Source: JANRJY01 sp033763735 (GTDB taxonomy: Bacteria; Bacteroidota; Bacteroidia; Cytophagales; UBA9547). From it: a stretch of DNA of 64,000 nucleotides. The translations under genes were made by a program, and so were the position numbers. Of the stretch, positions 13,101 through 21,096 are shown in pieces. The notes beneath the pieces are model-generated. The model saw only the letters and a list, made by a program, of their open reading frames with translations. It ran no database searches and was not told the origin of the DNA. The stretch spans positions 1 to 64,000 of the forward strand of contig JANRJY010000123.1 in NCBI GenBank assembly GCA_033763735.1. Reading direction: 5' to 3'. Numbering within the stretch: the first letter of the stretch is position 1; each line of letters starts with the position of its first letter.

Positions 13101-16100
13101 TTGTAGGAACAGAATCTTATAATTACATCTGGTATCGAAAAGATTTATTATCTACCTCTCCAGGTTCTTTCCTATCAAGTGGAGGTGCTCAATATGGGTT
13201 ACAACAATTAATGTCAAATCCTGCTTTGCCAGGCACTGATACTTATACTACTGGTCCTCAAGAGAATCCTAGTATAAATTTTATCTTTAGTGTAATTGGT
13301 AATAATGTTTGTAACTCAAGAGATTATACAGATACTTTTCAGGTTTCATTCCAGAAGAGAATTGACTTATCAATTATTTTACCTGTTACATCCGTTTGTT
13401 CCGATGTAGCTTCATTTAATATAAGTGTTAATGATAATAAAACAGGATTTGCCAGTGATTCTACTTTTAGTCCAACAAGAGGTAACGGAATCGTTTGGTC
13501 TGTGATCAATAATAGCGGTAAGCAAGCAAATTTTAGTCAATACAATCCTAGTGTTTTTGCAACCAATATCGATTTCACCTTATCTCAACAAGATAAAACT
13601 ACAACTGGGGTAACATTTTCCTATACAACAACCGGTAATGGATTATGTCCTGCTGACATAAAATCTGCCACCCTGCCAATTTATCAAGCTCCTACAATTA
13701 ATACTATGTCGGGGATAACGGTTTGTTCTAACAATCAAAATGTCAATTTTAGTGCAACAGTTTCGAATGCTACTTCAAATATTTGGAGAAGTTCATCCGC
13801 ATCCCCAGGAATTTTTCAACCACTTAATTTGAGTACATTCAGCGGTACATCAGGTACTTATATTCCGTCAACGAATGAAGTAAGTGATGGAGCCACTATA
13901 TTAATATTAACAGCTTCTCGACCAGGATGTGCTGATGTTTCTCAGCCTCTTAATGTAACTATAAAACAAGCGCCTACAGTAAATGCAGGAGTTTCTAGTC
14001 AAGTTTGCGCACTTGCCCCAATATCAATATCGGGCACTATTGCCCCTAAACTTTCTAATGTTAACACAGGTACACCAGGTACTTTATGGTCAATCGTAAG
14101 TGTAGCCGGAGGGTCAGCAAGTTTATTAAATGCTAATGATGTATATTCAATTGTAACTACCCCAAGTACGATATTAACTTCTAAAAATGTTATTACAATA
14201 AATAGTGGTGTTGGTACTTCAGTTACTTTGAGGTTAACCGCCACTGAACCTTCTTGCGCACCTGTTAGCGGATTTGTTACTTATGATTTCACAACAACAC
14301 CTGTGTTAGATCCCGGTACTTATGGACCTATTTGTAATTCTGATCCCATTGTATTGGCTCCGGGTGCAACCAGCAGTGCAGGTAATTGGACAACTACTGG
14401 ATTAGGCTCATTCGCCTCTACTGGCACAAAAACAACTTCTAAAATGGATGATGTCTACAATCCGGCCTTAGGAGAATTTGGTCCAATTAATTTTACGTTA
14501 TTAGGTGTTCCAACTTCTTGCGGCACTCCAGCAAATGCAGCAGTAACCATAACTTTAACTTCGGGTCTTGTTATAAAAGCTGCGCAGCGTCAAGTTATTT
14601 CTGTTTGTGCAAATGTAAGCCCTGCTTTATCCGGTACTGTTACAGGAACCTCTTTGGCGCGTTGGGAGATATTAGGTACAGGTTATTTTTCTAGTACATC
14701 CACTTCAGGTTCAAATGTAACGACTGTAAACGGTATAGCAATAGGTATTAATACATCTACCGGTCAAACAATTTATCAAATGAATGAAACGTATATTCCA
14801 TCACAATCTGATAAAAATGCAGGTAGAGTTGTGTTAAGGTTAACTGCAATACCGTCCGTTACCGGACCGGGTTCTTGTCAGAATGTAGCTGTGGATACCC
14901 TTTCTATATTTTTTACACCTCCACCATCAGTTTCGTCAGGAGGGAATAAAAATGTATGTGCAAATGTGGCCATTACTACAGCTCCGGGTGGTGGAGTTAG
15001 TTTTGCAGGTACTGCATTCTTGCCTTCTCCAAATAGTCCTGATCCTTTTGCAACTCCAATTAATGCTGCAGTTTGGTCTATTATTGGGGGAAGTGGTACT
15101 TTCCTAAGTACGGGTACCAAGTCAAGTACCATAGTTTCGGTTGGCGGTTTTGCTTTGAATACTACTATAGGAATTAACGATGTCTTTATCGCAGATCCAA
15201 CGGATACTATTACTGCAAATCAACCGGTTAGAATAATTTTGCAAACACTTTATGTAGGTTCTTTGAGTAATTTTATTCAGTGTAACAATGATATTGACAC
15301 AGTTAATGTCAATTTTAGCAAAGCCCCCGGTGCTCAGATTACTTCAACTTTTGCAGGATTATGTAATGATCAGACTCAAATTCAGTTGGATGGCAGAGTA
15401 TCTGTTGCTTTAGGAGGGGTGTGGTCAACGTCAGGAACAGGATCTTTATCACCAGATAGTGTATTTCGTAGTTCAGTTCCGTTGACTTATAATTTATCAG
15501 CCTCAGATTTGGCAATTACATCACCCAGAAATATCCTTTTCAATTTGAAAACAACTAACAATTTCAGTTGTTTTCCTACGGTTTCACCGGTTGTAACAGT
15601 TACTATATTGCCTCGTCCAAATGTAAGTATTGGCAGTGATCAAATTGTTTGTTCAGATTTATCCTCTCTAACCTTATCCGGTACTAATAACAATACATTT
15701 GCAGGTGTTACTAATTATAGGTGGTTTACCAATGGTACAGGTTCAATTTCTGGATTAGCTGCCTTGCCTAGCACTTCACTGCCGGGAGTTTATGGTATTA
15801 CTGCAAGTGATATTAATTTTGGTAATATTCAGTTTACTTTAAGTACATCAGGACCAAATACTTGTAGACCAATTGTTCAATCGATGAATGTAACTATCAG
15901 ACCTAAACCAATTTTAACACAACCATTCCGTCAGGAATTATGTAAAGATCCAATTAATGATACCATACGATTAAGCACAACTCCTACAAATGCGAGTGGG
16001 GTAACATGGTTGCAGCCACGACTTTGTATAGGAGGTGTTTGCACAACATTGGGTGATGGATTATACGCTTCAAATGGTGCCAATGCTGCTTATTTGTTGG

Positions 16101-19100
16101 GCGCAGTTTTGGATAGAGGAGCTGCTGTGGACTCTTTAATGTTTATTGCAAGTACAACAGGAAGTTCGTTTGCAACATCTCCTTCGTGTAATGATGTTAC
16201 GGTTACCACCTATGTTAAATTGACGCCTGCACCAACCATTTCTACAACCTCATTATTTAGTAACATTTGTGCTACAACGGGTTTTGTTGATTTGACAGGA
16301 AATATCACAGTGGCACTTGGAGGACAATGGTCATCATCTGGCGATGGTTCATTTTCATCTTCCAGATTTGTATCTGCTCCTTTTCCAAATACCGTTCGAT
16401 ATGTGTTGTCCGCATCAGAATTGGCTACTCCTGTAACTCAAATGGTTAATTTAGTGCTTTCAACCTCAGGTTCTGGTTCTTGTAAAACCAAAACAAGCAC
16501 TACAGTAATTACCATTACAGGAAGACCTTATGTATTTGCCGGGGATGATAGAAGCATTTGTTCTGATGACATAACTGTGCCTCTAACTGCCGCAGGAATT
16601 AACAACCCAAATTCTACTATACCCGGAGGCGCTGGTGTGGTGGTTAGAAGTTTTGGTACCGGTACTTTCGTTGGAACTAATACAAATACCACTACAATTG
16701 TTGGTAATGTTTATAATGATGTATATGTAAGGTCTGCAGCGGATAGTGCAGGTGGGTCAGTTATTTTTGAGTTTTCAAATGGAGGGCCTAACCCTTGCGG
16801 AATTGGAGCTACTAAAGATTATGTAACGGTATCTTTTGATAGAACGCCAAATGTGATCGTAAGTGCCGGATTAGATCAAATTGTCTGTGCTGATAATAAT
16901 ATCGTCAACTTAAATGGAGTTGTAGTAAATGGACAAAACTATTTCTGGACTGCATTCAAGGATGTTACTGTTCCTGGAAACTCTTTCTATGGAGGTGGCG
17001 ATCCACGTCAGAGTAGAGGGAAATTTGATAATATTAATGACTTAAATACGACTTATCGACCATCTTGGCCCAATACAGCTGCCGGAATATATTTTAGTGA
17101 AGATACTTTAGGTGCATCAGGAATAGTCGCTCCAAATTTAACCCCTCGTAATCAGGTAGTAAGAGTACAATTGTCGGCATATGGAGTGGCTGCTTGTAGA
17201 AACAAAATTTATACAAGTAATATGAGGGTGACTTTTACATCTACGCCAAAAATAGTAGCTTCTGTAATTCCATCTTCAATATGTACTAATGATACAAAAG
17301 AAATTACACTCACAGGTACATTTATTAATTCAGTGGCCGGTGGAGCCATATGGCAAACATCCGGTTCCGGTCAGTTTAAACCCGGTCCAACGGTCCTTAA
17401 TTCTGTGTTGGGTTCAGGTTTGTATGCTTATGCTACTACCGCATTCTACAGACCTAGTGCTACTGATAAATCAACCATTGGTAGAACACCAAGCATTGTT
17501 ACACTAAGTTTGATAACCCAAGGCAATGGCTCTTGTCAACCCAATAGAAAAGAGGCACCATTTGTTGTGTATCCAAAACCTGTGGTTTCACCGGGTCCTG
17601 ATCTTACTATTTGCGAAACACAAAGTTTAGTTTCATTAAGTGGTAGCACTATTGACGTAAGACAAGGTCAGTGGTACAGCTCAGGAAGTGGCAGGTTTGG
17701 TTCTTCAAGTACAATACCAGGTTTGTCAAAAGGAACAACTTCTGGTTCATCACTTCGTACGGTTGATGACAATTATACGCCATCTGCTTTGGATAAATCA
17801 GCTGGAAAAGTTAACTTATTTTTATGGTCAACTCAGCAAGCAAATGGATGTCCTCCTGATACGCAGCGAATTGCATTAAATTTTGACAAATTGCCAATAG
17901 TAAATGCAGGATTGGACCAAAGTATTTGTTCGAGTACTAATGTCATATCACTCAGTGGTTCGGTTCAAAATTCTTCAGCGGTAATTTGGACGGTTTCTAC
18001 TCCTGGTTCAGGTTCGTTTTCACCAAGTGCAAATACAACAGTAACAAGTTACGCACTATCTGCCAACGACAGAAGTCAAAAGAAACTAGTATTTACAATG
18101 TCGTCCAATAGTTTGACAAGCAAATGTCCAGTGCAAACATCTGCTCCATTGAATGTATTTATTAACCAACCTCCAACAGGAAATATCGCTTCTATTTCCA
18201 TTTGTACCATCAATGGAATTCCATTGTCCGGGACTATTCGAAATGCGTTGTTTGGTACATGGTCAACTTCCGGAACCGGTTCATTTGCACCAACAAATGC
18301 GCCTACTCCTACATGGGATAGTACAGGAATTAAATATTACCCTTCAGCGACTGAGCTAAGCAATGAGCAAAATATTACTTTAACCATTAATTTGACTCCA
18401 CTTGCAGGATGTAGCCCTGTTTCTGTGCCTTATAAACTACAATTGAAGAAAAATCCTTTGCCTGTGGTGAATGCAGGACCTGATGCAATTATATGTCAAA
18501 ATTCAAATTATGAATTGAACGCGAAAGGCTTAGTTAGCAACTATTCTTATCAATGGTTTGCAGTTACTTCTGTGCCAAGTTTACTTACTATAGCTGGTGC
18601 TAATCAAACTAAGGCTACAGTTTTTGCCAGTACAAAAGATTCGTTATACATATTGCAAGCTATCGATAATGTATTGGGTTGTATAAATTATGATAGTGTA
18701 ATTGTTAAAACAATTTTGCCTCCGGTATATCAATTGTTGCCTCAAAATGTTTGTTATAATGATACATTGTCGTTGCCAGTAATTTTGTTGGACTTATCTA
18801 TAACAGGAAGTGGAGGCAAATTCCAATGGTATAAGGATAGCGTATTTGAAAATGGACAGACGAATCCTAGTCATATAAAAGTGGTATCAACAGGCGTATA
18901 TCAACTTGAATATACTAAGTTTGGTTGTACAACTTCTGCAGGTGCATTTGTAAGACCAAGTCCAAATGTGTTTACAAAAGGTAGGTTGGTTTGTCGTGAA
19001 GATCAGATATATATTAAGCCTACATTCTTGACTGCCACAGGTGTGGATACTACCACTTATATTACCAACTGGTTCAATCCCGAGAATACTGTTTTAGGAA

Positions 19101-20050
19101 TTTATTTCCCTAATAATCCTGAAAGGTATACTTTACCAGGTCATAATATTACCATTAGTAAAGAGTCGGTTAAGTTTCCGTTTTCAGTAAGAGACAAGGA
19201 TTTTGGTTGTACCATTTATGATACCATTAGAGTTGGAACACATCCTAAACCATTGATGCAAGTCAAAGATAATCCGGCTTGTATAGGGGATATTGTAAGT
19301 TTGGATGCACGACCCATAAACTTACGAACACCTTTGACTGTTACTTATTTTCCTGTAAATAGACCGGCTGAAGTGTTTAATGCTACTTACAAATGGACGG
19401 TTACTCCAGGTACAATTAAGTCTCCGAGGGATACAAATCATATTATTTTGATTACTACACCTGGTTTGTATATGGCTAAGTTCCAAATAGGGGAGTGTAT
19501 TGCAACTGCAACATCAAATGTGGTGTTCAACGCCATACCAACTGTTACAAATGAATCACTTCTGAAATATTGTTCTGACGATAACAAAGGTATTGTTTTG
19601 GATGCCGGAACTGTTGAAGGTCAAAACTTAACTTATTTATGGTTAGCATCCGGAAATACTAAACAAAAAGAAATTGTTTACGATACCCTGATGTATTATT
19701 TTAAAATATTTAATGCAGGAGGTTGTAATGTACTTGATAGTATAAAAGTAACTGCAGGATGTGATCCCAAATTGTTTGTACCTGGTGCATTTATACCGGA
19801 TGGTGATGATGAAAGAGACAAAAACTTGTTAATATTTGGTAAATACTATAAGAATTTCCGAATTAGGGTATATGACCGTTGGGGGGTTGTAATATTTGCT
19901 TCTGATGACCCGGCAATCCCTTGGGATGGTAAACATCAAAAATCCGGTGCTAAAATGCCAATGGGTGTTTATCCGGTTGTGGTTGAGTATGAAAGTATAT
20001 ATACCAACAAGAAATATGAGTACCGTTCAGGTGTTCAGTTAATTCGATAA
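4103..20050 (+). CDS. Giant (5,315-residue) secreted adhesin-like protein with gliding-motility C-terminal domain
   Basis: Signal peptide residues 1-21 (cleavage after EVKA). The mature N terminus THVVGG and the later segment NSAPRYKGNPPLFIC (about residue 486) through DPDGDSLVYQM belong to the Bacteroidota N-terminal domain usual in such proteins. A Thr/Ser-rich stretch of about 190 residues (about 295-485) is inserted inside it. PKD-like segments follow, with YWDFG near 711 and QWDFGDG near 889. Roughly residues 976-4790 hold about 37 divergent Ig/PKD-like repeats averaging about 103 residues. Each has an early Cys (VC.NN or IC.D), a central Trp in G.W...G.G.F, then TY.PSA.D, and a second Cys before VTI. 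The last 95 residues (FVPGAFIPDGD, RVYDRWGVVIF, WDG, GVY) are a CHU_C/type B T9SS sorting domain. Export by T9SS and surface display are inferred from these domains, with the divergent PorP/SprF pair as likely partners. The cargo bound is unknown. Confidence 0.9.
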   Translation: MKHKLLLPFLLLVLIFSEVKATHVVGGVLEYTRLGPGTLPNSSRYKVTLRLWRDADGNPWFPINPMIECRGDTLGYTSAGFDPYSSVAMGINPFTTNAGIGRMVDRGQGGWVGRALPQFIRDFRIACGSPLDTMTIRPGALSSTNSNNNTRILPSSQLPTYENPGYDWTRRNYPAAQYNANGFGYTTGVCNAAGASLGANASKFPSYTEACIGGRQCIQPNVVDSCTIVPTVIIQYASYTRVIELPNIPGGYHLWYRLCCRNLALLNVVDPNGTAFAVYGRIPDIAQLDNSQYTGAVPTITGFFSTNTIPTTTTTSTVTTTTGPVRVTTGPATTLTSPVVTSTGPVLTTTSNSFTTTSALVNQAGSVSTITSTLRTITSSITTVTSSVISVVGFVRTITGTSKFITTNRTTITSINITLTGIITTTSAVANAPSSLREVYRTLSTTAGLSYTVNLTTTGVSNYTTTSVPISTTTGPPVGIINKVSNSAPRYKGNPPLFICQYNSAVQALGINQNAVFDHSAVDPDGDSLVYQMSTPFDADDFSNVTTAPFTGTWNGGIVNINGSVFNPGDALFATTLAGAPPYPRSVNLATFNQAVFTAGKTFSTPMSTTPGFGPALQLNSVTGALDMRPWNLNIPVGLYVVNIRTREFRRGTGEFLGEIARDYQFRVLSCPLPARAAIGISLGSVNACNTLNVNVPNNSTPAAFVANLFYWDFGRDRYTITGGNLQQRLSPTNVILSGPQAANTTTLATPLFNYQQPGSYYTKLVIMDRGTKCSDSVYQVVNVSSLRAGFTQVPNGSICVRNQITYDPYNTASVAGFITISGTSLWTNPATNPIPKMVVTSFNGVTSVTSILNYKWMPLASTGRQLPLPQDTIPPGPAERSKVVSMQWDFGDGTIQNLTLTSFNSITGIHTFGPAGGVQPNVTILGPNALAGNLGWPRVLYTFPNPGTYNIKLTIQNQFGCIGTYTTTSVVVQNRPTATGIGGNVCVNNPIVTITGTLSGPAGISGGIWSGGAGTYLPFANMSNLGSNLSLTYRPSAAENVPGNTVFFNLETRGLYVCPNGTFTGIPVLINPSPYVEAGPAGTVCGNNLIYTLNGVVTGTGTAGAFTAFWRRSTRHGWASPGKFQSSNTVTSNNLSDSYLFSKNDSLNGSVTLVLVSQNNGICSLVSDSITISVLPASALPKALAGLDQSVCSNNSRVNLSGSVQNSPGGIWTRIGSGGFGSGNTSNSSTLSGTNAFYTPSAADAAAGSVRLLLSTTIPVSNGSCNNVTDTMIVTVLPPPSAVVQLNLSSPTICANNPVVTAFATITGATGLVWSMINVIPGTYGTGTYSPTSVSPNLVTLPGLNRFRSSVTYTLSTLDLTTSITGISKTFEITTTGNLNGCNSITSRSSNVFPLAAPQVTIAGAPNAFVCKNGPPFPLSFSATNTFAGINTISWQRSGTGTFTPSSSNATPIYNYTAADAASGTVNIFVYYTRTLDNCLAVGDTLTLNFTNPPTVSGGNTVLVCENNLKAQLNGSVTAPATGGIWNNQGSSGKFTSTITGGTTSTILSDFYFPTATELANGFVMLTLSATGPAIGTNPGQCSPVASTMMISFTGIPQIFLGNVPIICQNNPTLNLNASVIGPNISLATRSYWSGGLGTYNPSPNNFSVVNTSQGLVSAGATSYTPTIPEISSLSVPLTISTTGLGACADIQLSTTIGIAPRPTATILTKNITVCGNNASFNLSATVTGATGGTWSGGMNPVNTSGAGFSATYIPSSTEINNGSVKLFFTTQGVANNCSNVTDSVLVTITPAPIVQTSGSISVCGTNLAVTITGSVQNAGIGVWSTSGTGSFSNRTIPGAAGFVTRVYNASLADTASPTPTYLTLTSGQNGNCTAVFDRINLSFGKSPVASAGLDQTVCLNNLPIQLSAGGNAGAWTVRTTVSALYTAGTFVNAGNNTTSTIYTENYNPPLSLPDKTVLTFEWKTNPLGVCASVSDFVNVTVLSAPVMTITTSSPVCGSNGSFRVGLISGGSISSATLTTSGSGRFQSTGASFSLLPTVTGALFEDVYIMSAADILSGVVTISASAVGNPICNAVIVSQTISIEPVIQANAGPNRLICSENGTVPLFTEILRNGVPATIPGLTFGWLSSIPGVGIINNSNNSYNASFTKTPTDPQFSGTVPFTLTPNSFNGCPSRAANVFLTFVAAPTATITSAPIEVCSDTAYIQLTGTVTGAAGMVWVTSGTGGSFSPSVNVSNPKYIPSASDRSAGIVRFAILTTGTGLCTAVSSGVRSVDITAKPTLTGGGNMTICGNNPSVLLSGSQLIVINTSFPNPTVAWGLSNTIAPIGTIVPSNSISSIINGVASGTTPTYTPSTKERTLDKLVTVFVTVGGLGSCKSQVASRQLTFTDPPTIDVGAATQSYCGDISLVTVTATLTNATSGAWSITTPLFGQPTCIGVNCLTATYSPPAAMNRNINNNVDFLYTVTVAGCLPVTANKTIIFTSVPGVSLTGVNPTVCGDALFVTLNGQAANGFGKWSTTATGAFAPNNSNLPTVQFSLNATDKLNAYTNNTPILITLSSDLNGICASRAVVAQVTIIRPPAIYAGSDTTVCTDVTQIPLSGGMLTVSSGMTWSSPVASGTFTGSNAATLTGTVTNISANPLISNINTALFNPSSVALAAAGPLMFTAASTGSPAGCNNVFDSRIVSFVNAPTINSLADQTICFQAQNAPCNAVTTNANGIRWISSGNGSFLDPNSFNTTYFPTPQDSIVCGFGGVITITASVIGNNLCRPVFQSFRLRINPYPVVNAGTDLTICADTAGVILSNTTINLTTSGVIWSNVTNPTNTGTNFFPNNTTLRPTFRLRPSDIANGKVALLVQGTSIGSCRPTSDTLYINILSVPTITGGADRSVCSDFGNQVKLTFAGIGFTTGQWTSSGDGNFCAPSCFNTPRMQDTAVYNLGAQDIANKRFTLNVRSLDQGLCKSVNDNVTVTITSAPVLNAGNNRALCYQGAGLTISLSGAVVGTESYNYIWYRKDLLSTSPGSFLSSGGAQYGLQQLMSNPALPGTDTYTTGPQENPSINFIFSVIGNNVCNSRDYTDTFQVSFQKRIDLSIILPVTSVCSDVASFNISVNDNKTGFASDSTFSPTRGNGIVWSVINNSGKQANFSQYNPSVFATNIDFTLSQQDKTTTGVTFSYTTTGNGLCPADIKSATLPIYQAPTINTMSGITVCSNNQNVNFSATVSNATSNIWRSSSASPGIFQPLNLSTFSGTSGTYIPSTNEVSDGATILILTASRPGCADVSQPLNVTIKQAPTVNAGVSSQVCALAPISISGTIAPKLSNVNTGTPGTLWSIVSVAGGSASLLNANDVYSIVTTPSTILTSKNVITINSGVGTSVTLRLTATEPSCAPVSGFVTYDFTTTPVLDPGTYGPICNSDPIVLAPGATSSAGNWTTTGLGSFASTGTKTTSKMDDVYNPALGEFGPINFTLLGVPTSCGTPANAAVTITLTSGLVIKAAQRQVISVCANVSPALSGTVTGTSLARWEILGTGYFSSTSTSGSNVTTVNGIAIGINTSTGQTIYQMNETYIPSQSDKNAGRVVLRLTAIPSVTGPGSCQNVAVDTLSIFFTPPPSVSSGGNKNVCANVAITTAPGGGVSFAGTAFLPSPNSPDPFATPINAAVWSIIGGSGTFLSTGTKSSTIVSVGGFALNTTIGINDVFIADPTDTITANQPVRIILQTLYVGSLSNFIQCNNDIDTVNVNFSKAPGAQITSTFAGLCNDQTQIQLDGRVSVALGGVWSTSGTGSLSPDSVFRSSVPLTYNLSASDLAITSPRNILFNLKTTNNFSCFPTVSPVVTVTILPRPNVSIGSDQIVCSDLSSLTLSGTNNNTFAGVTNYRWFTNGTGSISGLAALPSTSLPGVYGITASDINFGNIQFTLSTSGPNTCRPIVQSMNVTIRPKPILTQPFRQELCKDPINDTIRLSTTPTNASGVTWLQPRLCIGGVCTTLGDGLYASNGANAAYLLGAVLDRGAAVDSLMFIASTTGSSFATSPSCNDVTVTTYVKLTPAPTISTTSLFSNICATTGFVDLTGNITVALGGQWSSSGDGSFSSSRFVSAPFPNTVRYVLSASELATPVTQMVNLVLSTSGSGSCKTKTSTTVITITGRPYVFAGDDRSICSDDITVPLTAAGINNPNSTIPGGAGVVVRSFGTGTFVGTNTNTTTIVGNVYNDVYVRSAADSAGGSVIFEFSNGGPNPCGIGATKDYVTVSFDRTPNVIVSAGLDQIVCADNNIVNLNGVVVNGQNYFWTAFKDVTVPGNSFYGGGDPRQSRGKFDNINDLNTTYRPSWPNTAAGIYFSEDTLGASGIVAPNLTPRNQVVRVQLSAYGVAACRNKIYTSNMRVTFTSTPKIVASVIPSSICTNDTKEITLTGTFINSVAGGAIWQTSGSGQFKPGPTVLNSVLGSGLYAYATTAFYRPSATDKSTIGRTPSIVTLSLITQGNGSCQPNRKEAPFVVYPKPVVSPGPDLTICETQSLVSLSGSTIDVRQGQWYSSGSGRFGSSSTIPGLSKGTTSGSSLRTVDDNYTPSALDKSAGKVNLFLWSTQQANGCPPDTQRIALNFDKLPIVNAGLDQSICSSTNVISLSGSVQNSSAVIWTVSTPGSGSFSPSANTTVTSYALSANDRSQKKLVFTMSSNSLTSKCPVQTSAPLNVFINQPPTGNIASISICTINGIPLSGTIRNALFGTWSTSGTGSFAPTNAPTPTWDSTGIKYYPSATELSNEQNITLTINLTPLAGCSPVSVPYKLQLKKNPLPVVNAGPDAIICQNSNYELNAKGLVSNYSYQWFAVTSVPSLLTIAGANQTKATVFASTKDSLYILQAIDNVLGCINYDSVIVKTILPPVYQLLPQNVCYNDTLSLPVILLDLSITGSGGKFQWYKDSVFENGQTNPSHIKVVSTGVYQLEYTKFGCTTSAGAFVRPSPNVFTKGRLVCREDQIYIKPTFLTATGVDTTTYITNWFNPENTVLGIYFPNNPERYTLPGHNITISKESVKFPFSVRDKDFGCTIYDTIRVGTHPKPLMQVKDNPACIGDIVSLDARPINLRTPLTVTYFPVNRPAEVFNATYKWTVTPGTIKSPRDTNHIILITTPGLYMAKFQIGECIATATSNVVFNAIPTVTNESLLKYCSDDNKGIVLDAGTVEGQNLTYLWLASGNTKQKEIVYDTLMYYFKIFNAGGCNVLDSIKVTAGCDPKLFVPGAFIPDGDDERDKNLLIFGKYYKNFRIRVYDRWGVVIFASDDPAIPWDGKHQKSGAKMPMGVYPVVVEYESIYTNKKYEYRSGVQLIR

Positions 20051-20072
20051 TCAAAATATTTATTCGAAGATA

Positions 20073-20097
20073 TGCCCGAAATATTTAATTTCGGGCA
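20073..20097 (+). promoter_or_regulatory. Hairpin ending on the nuoA start codon
   Basis: A perfect 9-bp inverted repeat, TGCCCGAAA (20073-20081) and TTTCGGGCA (20089-20097), has a 7-nt AT loop. It lies in the 46-bp gap between the giant adhesin gene and nuoA. Its last base is the A of the nuoA ATG. No T-run follows, so it is not a canonical terminator. As RNA it would sequester the translation start region of nuoA. Whether it acts as an attenuator, a factor-dependent terminator or an mRNA-processing site cannot be decided from sequence. Confidence 0.5.
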
Positions 20098-20570
20098 TGA
20101 ATTCCACCATTTCAGAATTTGGTACGATACTTTTATTTTTTATTACTGCTATTTTATTTGTCGGTTTTGGACTGTTTTTGGCTTCAATTTTCAGACCTCA
20201 TAAACCTAATTACGAAAAGTTAACTACTTATGAGTCAGGTGAGGAGCCTATTGGTTCTGCATGGAATAAGTTTACAATTAAATACTATACTATAGCTTTG
20301 ATTTTTATTTTATTTGAAGTGGAATTGATTTTTTTGTTTCCATGGGCACTTATTTATTCTAATGAAATTTTGATTACAGATTCAAAAGGCCTTTGGATTT
20401 GGTTTTCGTTAGTTGAGGTATTTGTTTTTGTTGGAATATTGGTTTTAGGATTAGCCTATGTCTGGAAAAAAGGATATATCGATTGGGTAAAACCAAATGT
20501 TAAGCCATCTGATTTTGAATCTCCTGTACCAAGTGAAATGTATGCCAATTTGAATAAAAAATATACTTAG
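20097..20570 (+). CDS. nuoA: NADH-quinone oxidoreductase subunit A
   Basis: A 157-residue inner-membrane protein with three transmembrane helices (about residues 10-30, 63-85 and 100-122). It carries the NuoA signature between helices 1 and 2 (YESGEEPIGSAW) and in helix 2 (FILFEVELIFLFPWAL). The acidic residues there line the quinone/proton pathway of respiratory complex I. Ser replaces the Cys of the classical YECG and Glu the Asp of FDVE; I regard both as ordinary lineage variants. The ATG at 20097 is the only reasonable start. The stop is followed immediately by the ATG of nuoB, so the two are translationally linked. Confidence 0.93.
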   Translation: MNSTISEFGTILLFFITAILFVGFGLFLASIFRPHKPNYEKLTTYESGEEPIGSAWNKFTIKYYTIALIFILFEVELIFLFPWALIYSNEILITDSKGLWIWFSLVEVFVFVGILVLGLAYVWKKGYIDWVKPNVKPSDFESPVPSEMYANLNKKYT

Positions 20571-21080
20571 ATGAATGATAGAACTGATATTAATAAAGGT
20601 GGTGTACTTTTAACAAAGGTTGATGATTTGATGAATTGGGCACGACTTTCTTCCATGTGGCCAATGGGATTTGGATTGGCATGTTGTGCTATTGAAATGA
20701 TGGCTTCCTATGCCTCAGGGTATGATTTGGATAGGTTTGGAGTTATACCGCGTCCGTCTCCTAGGCAATCAGATGTGATGTTGGTGGCAGGCACCGTTAC
20801 ATTTAAAATGGCAGATAGGGTAAAACGATTGTATGAGCAAATGCCTGAACCTCGTTATGTAATAAGTATGGGTTCGTGCTCCAATTGTGGTGGTCCATAT
20901 TGGGAGCACGGGTATCATGTATTAAAAGGTGTGGATAGAATTATTCCTGTAGATATATATGTGCCCGGATGTCCACCCAGACCTGAAGCATTGATTGGAG
21001 GCATATTACAATTACAAGAGAAAATTAGGATTAGGGATAATTCAATTTCAAAGCCTTTAGCGATTGAAGCACTGATTTGA
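20571..21080 (+). CDS. nuoB: NADH-quinone oxidoreductase subunit B (cluster N2 subunit)
   Basis: A 169-residue peripheral-arm subunit of complex I holding the terminal 4Fe-4S cluster N2. All four ligands are present: the tandem Cys38-Cys39 in GLACCAIEMM, Cys103 in GSCSNCGG, and Cys134 in VPGCPPRPEA. Length is normal. It starts at the base after the nuoA stop. The usual continuation (nuoC, nuoD and the rest) is absent: a glycosyltransferase gene starts 16 bp later on the same strand. The remaining subunits must lie elsewhere if a full complex I is made. Confidence 0.95.
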   Translation: MNDRTDINKGGVLLTKVDDLMNWARLSSMWPMGFGLACCAIEMMASYASGYDLDRFGVIPRPSPRQSDVMLVAGTVTFKMADRVKRLYEQMPEPRYVISMGSCSNCGGPYWEHGYHVLKGVDRIIPVDIYVPGCPPRPEALIGGILQLQEKIRIRDNSISKPLAIEALI

Positions 21081-21096
21081 TGTTTTTCTATTTTCA

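Noticed and set aside
9311..15132. Minus-strand ORFs of 80-140 codons inside the giant adhesin gene
   Set aside because: They are antisense frames of a low-complexity, Thr/Ser/Gly-rich gene, have no start context or domain, and the sense frame is unbroken.
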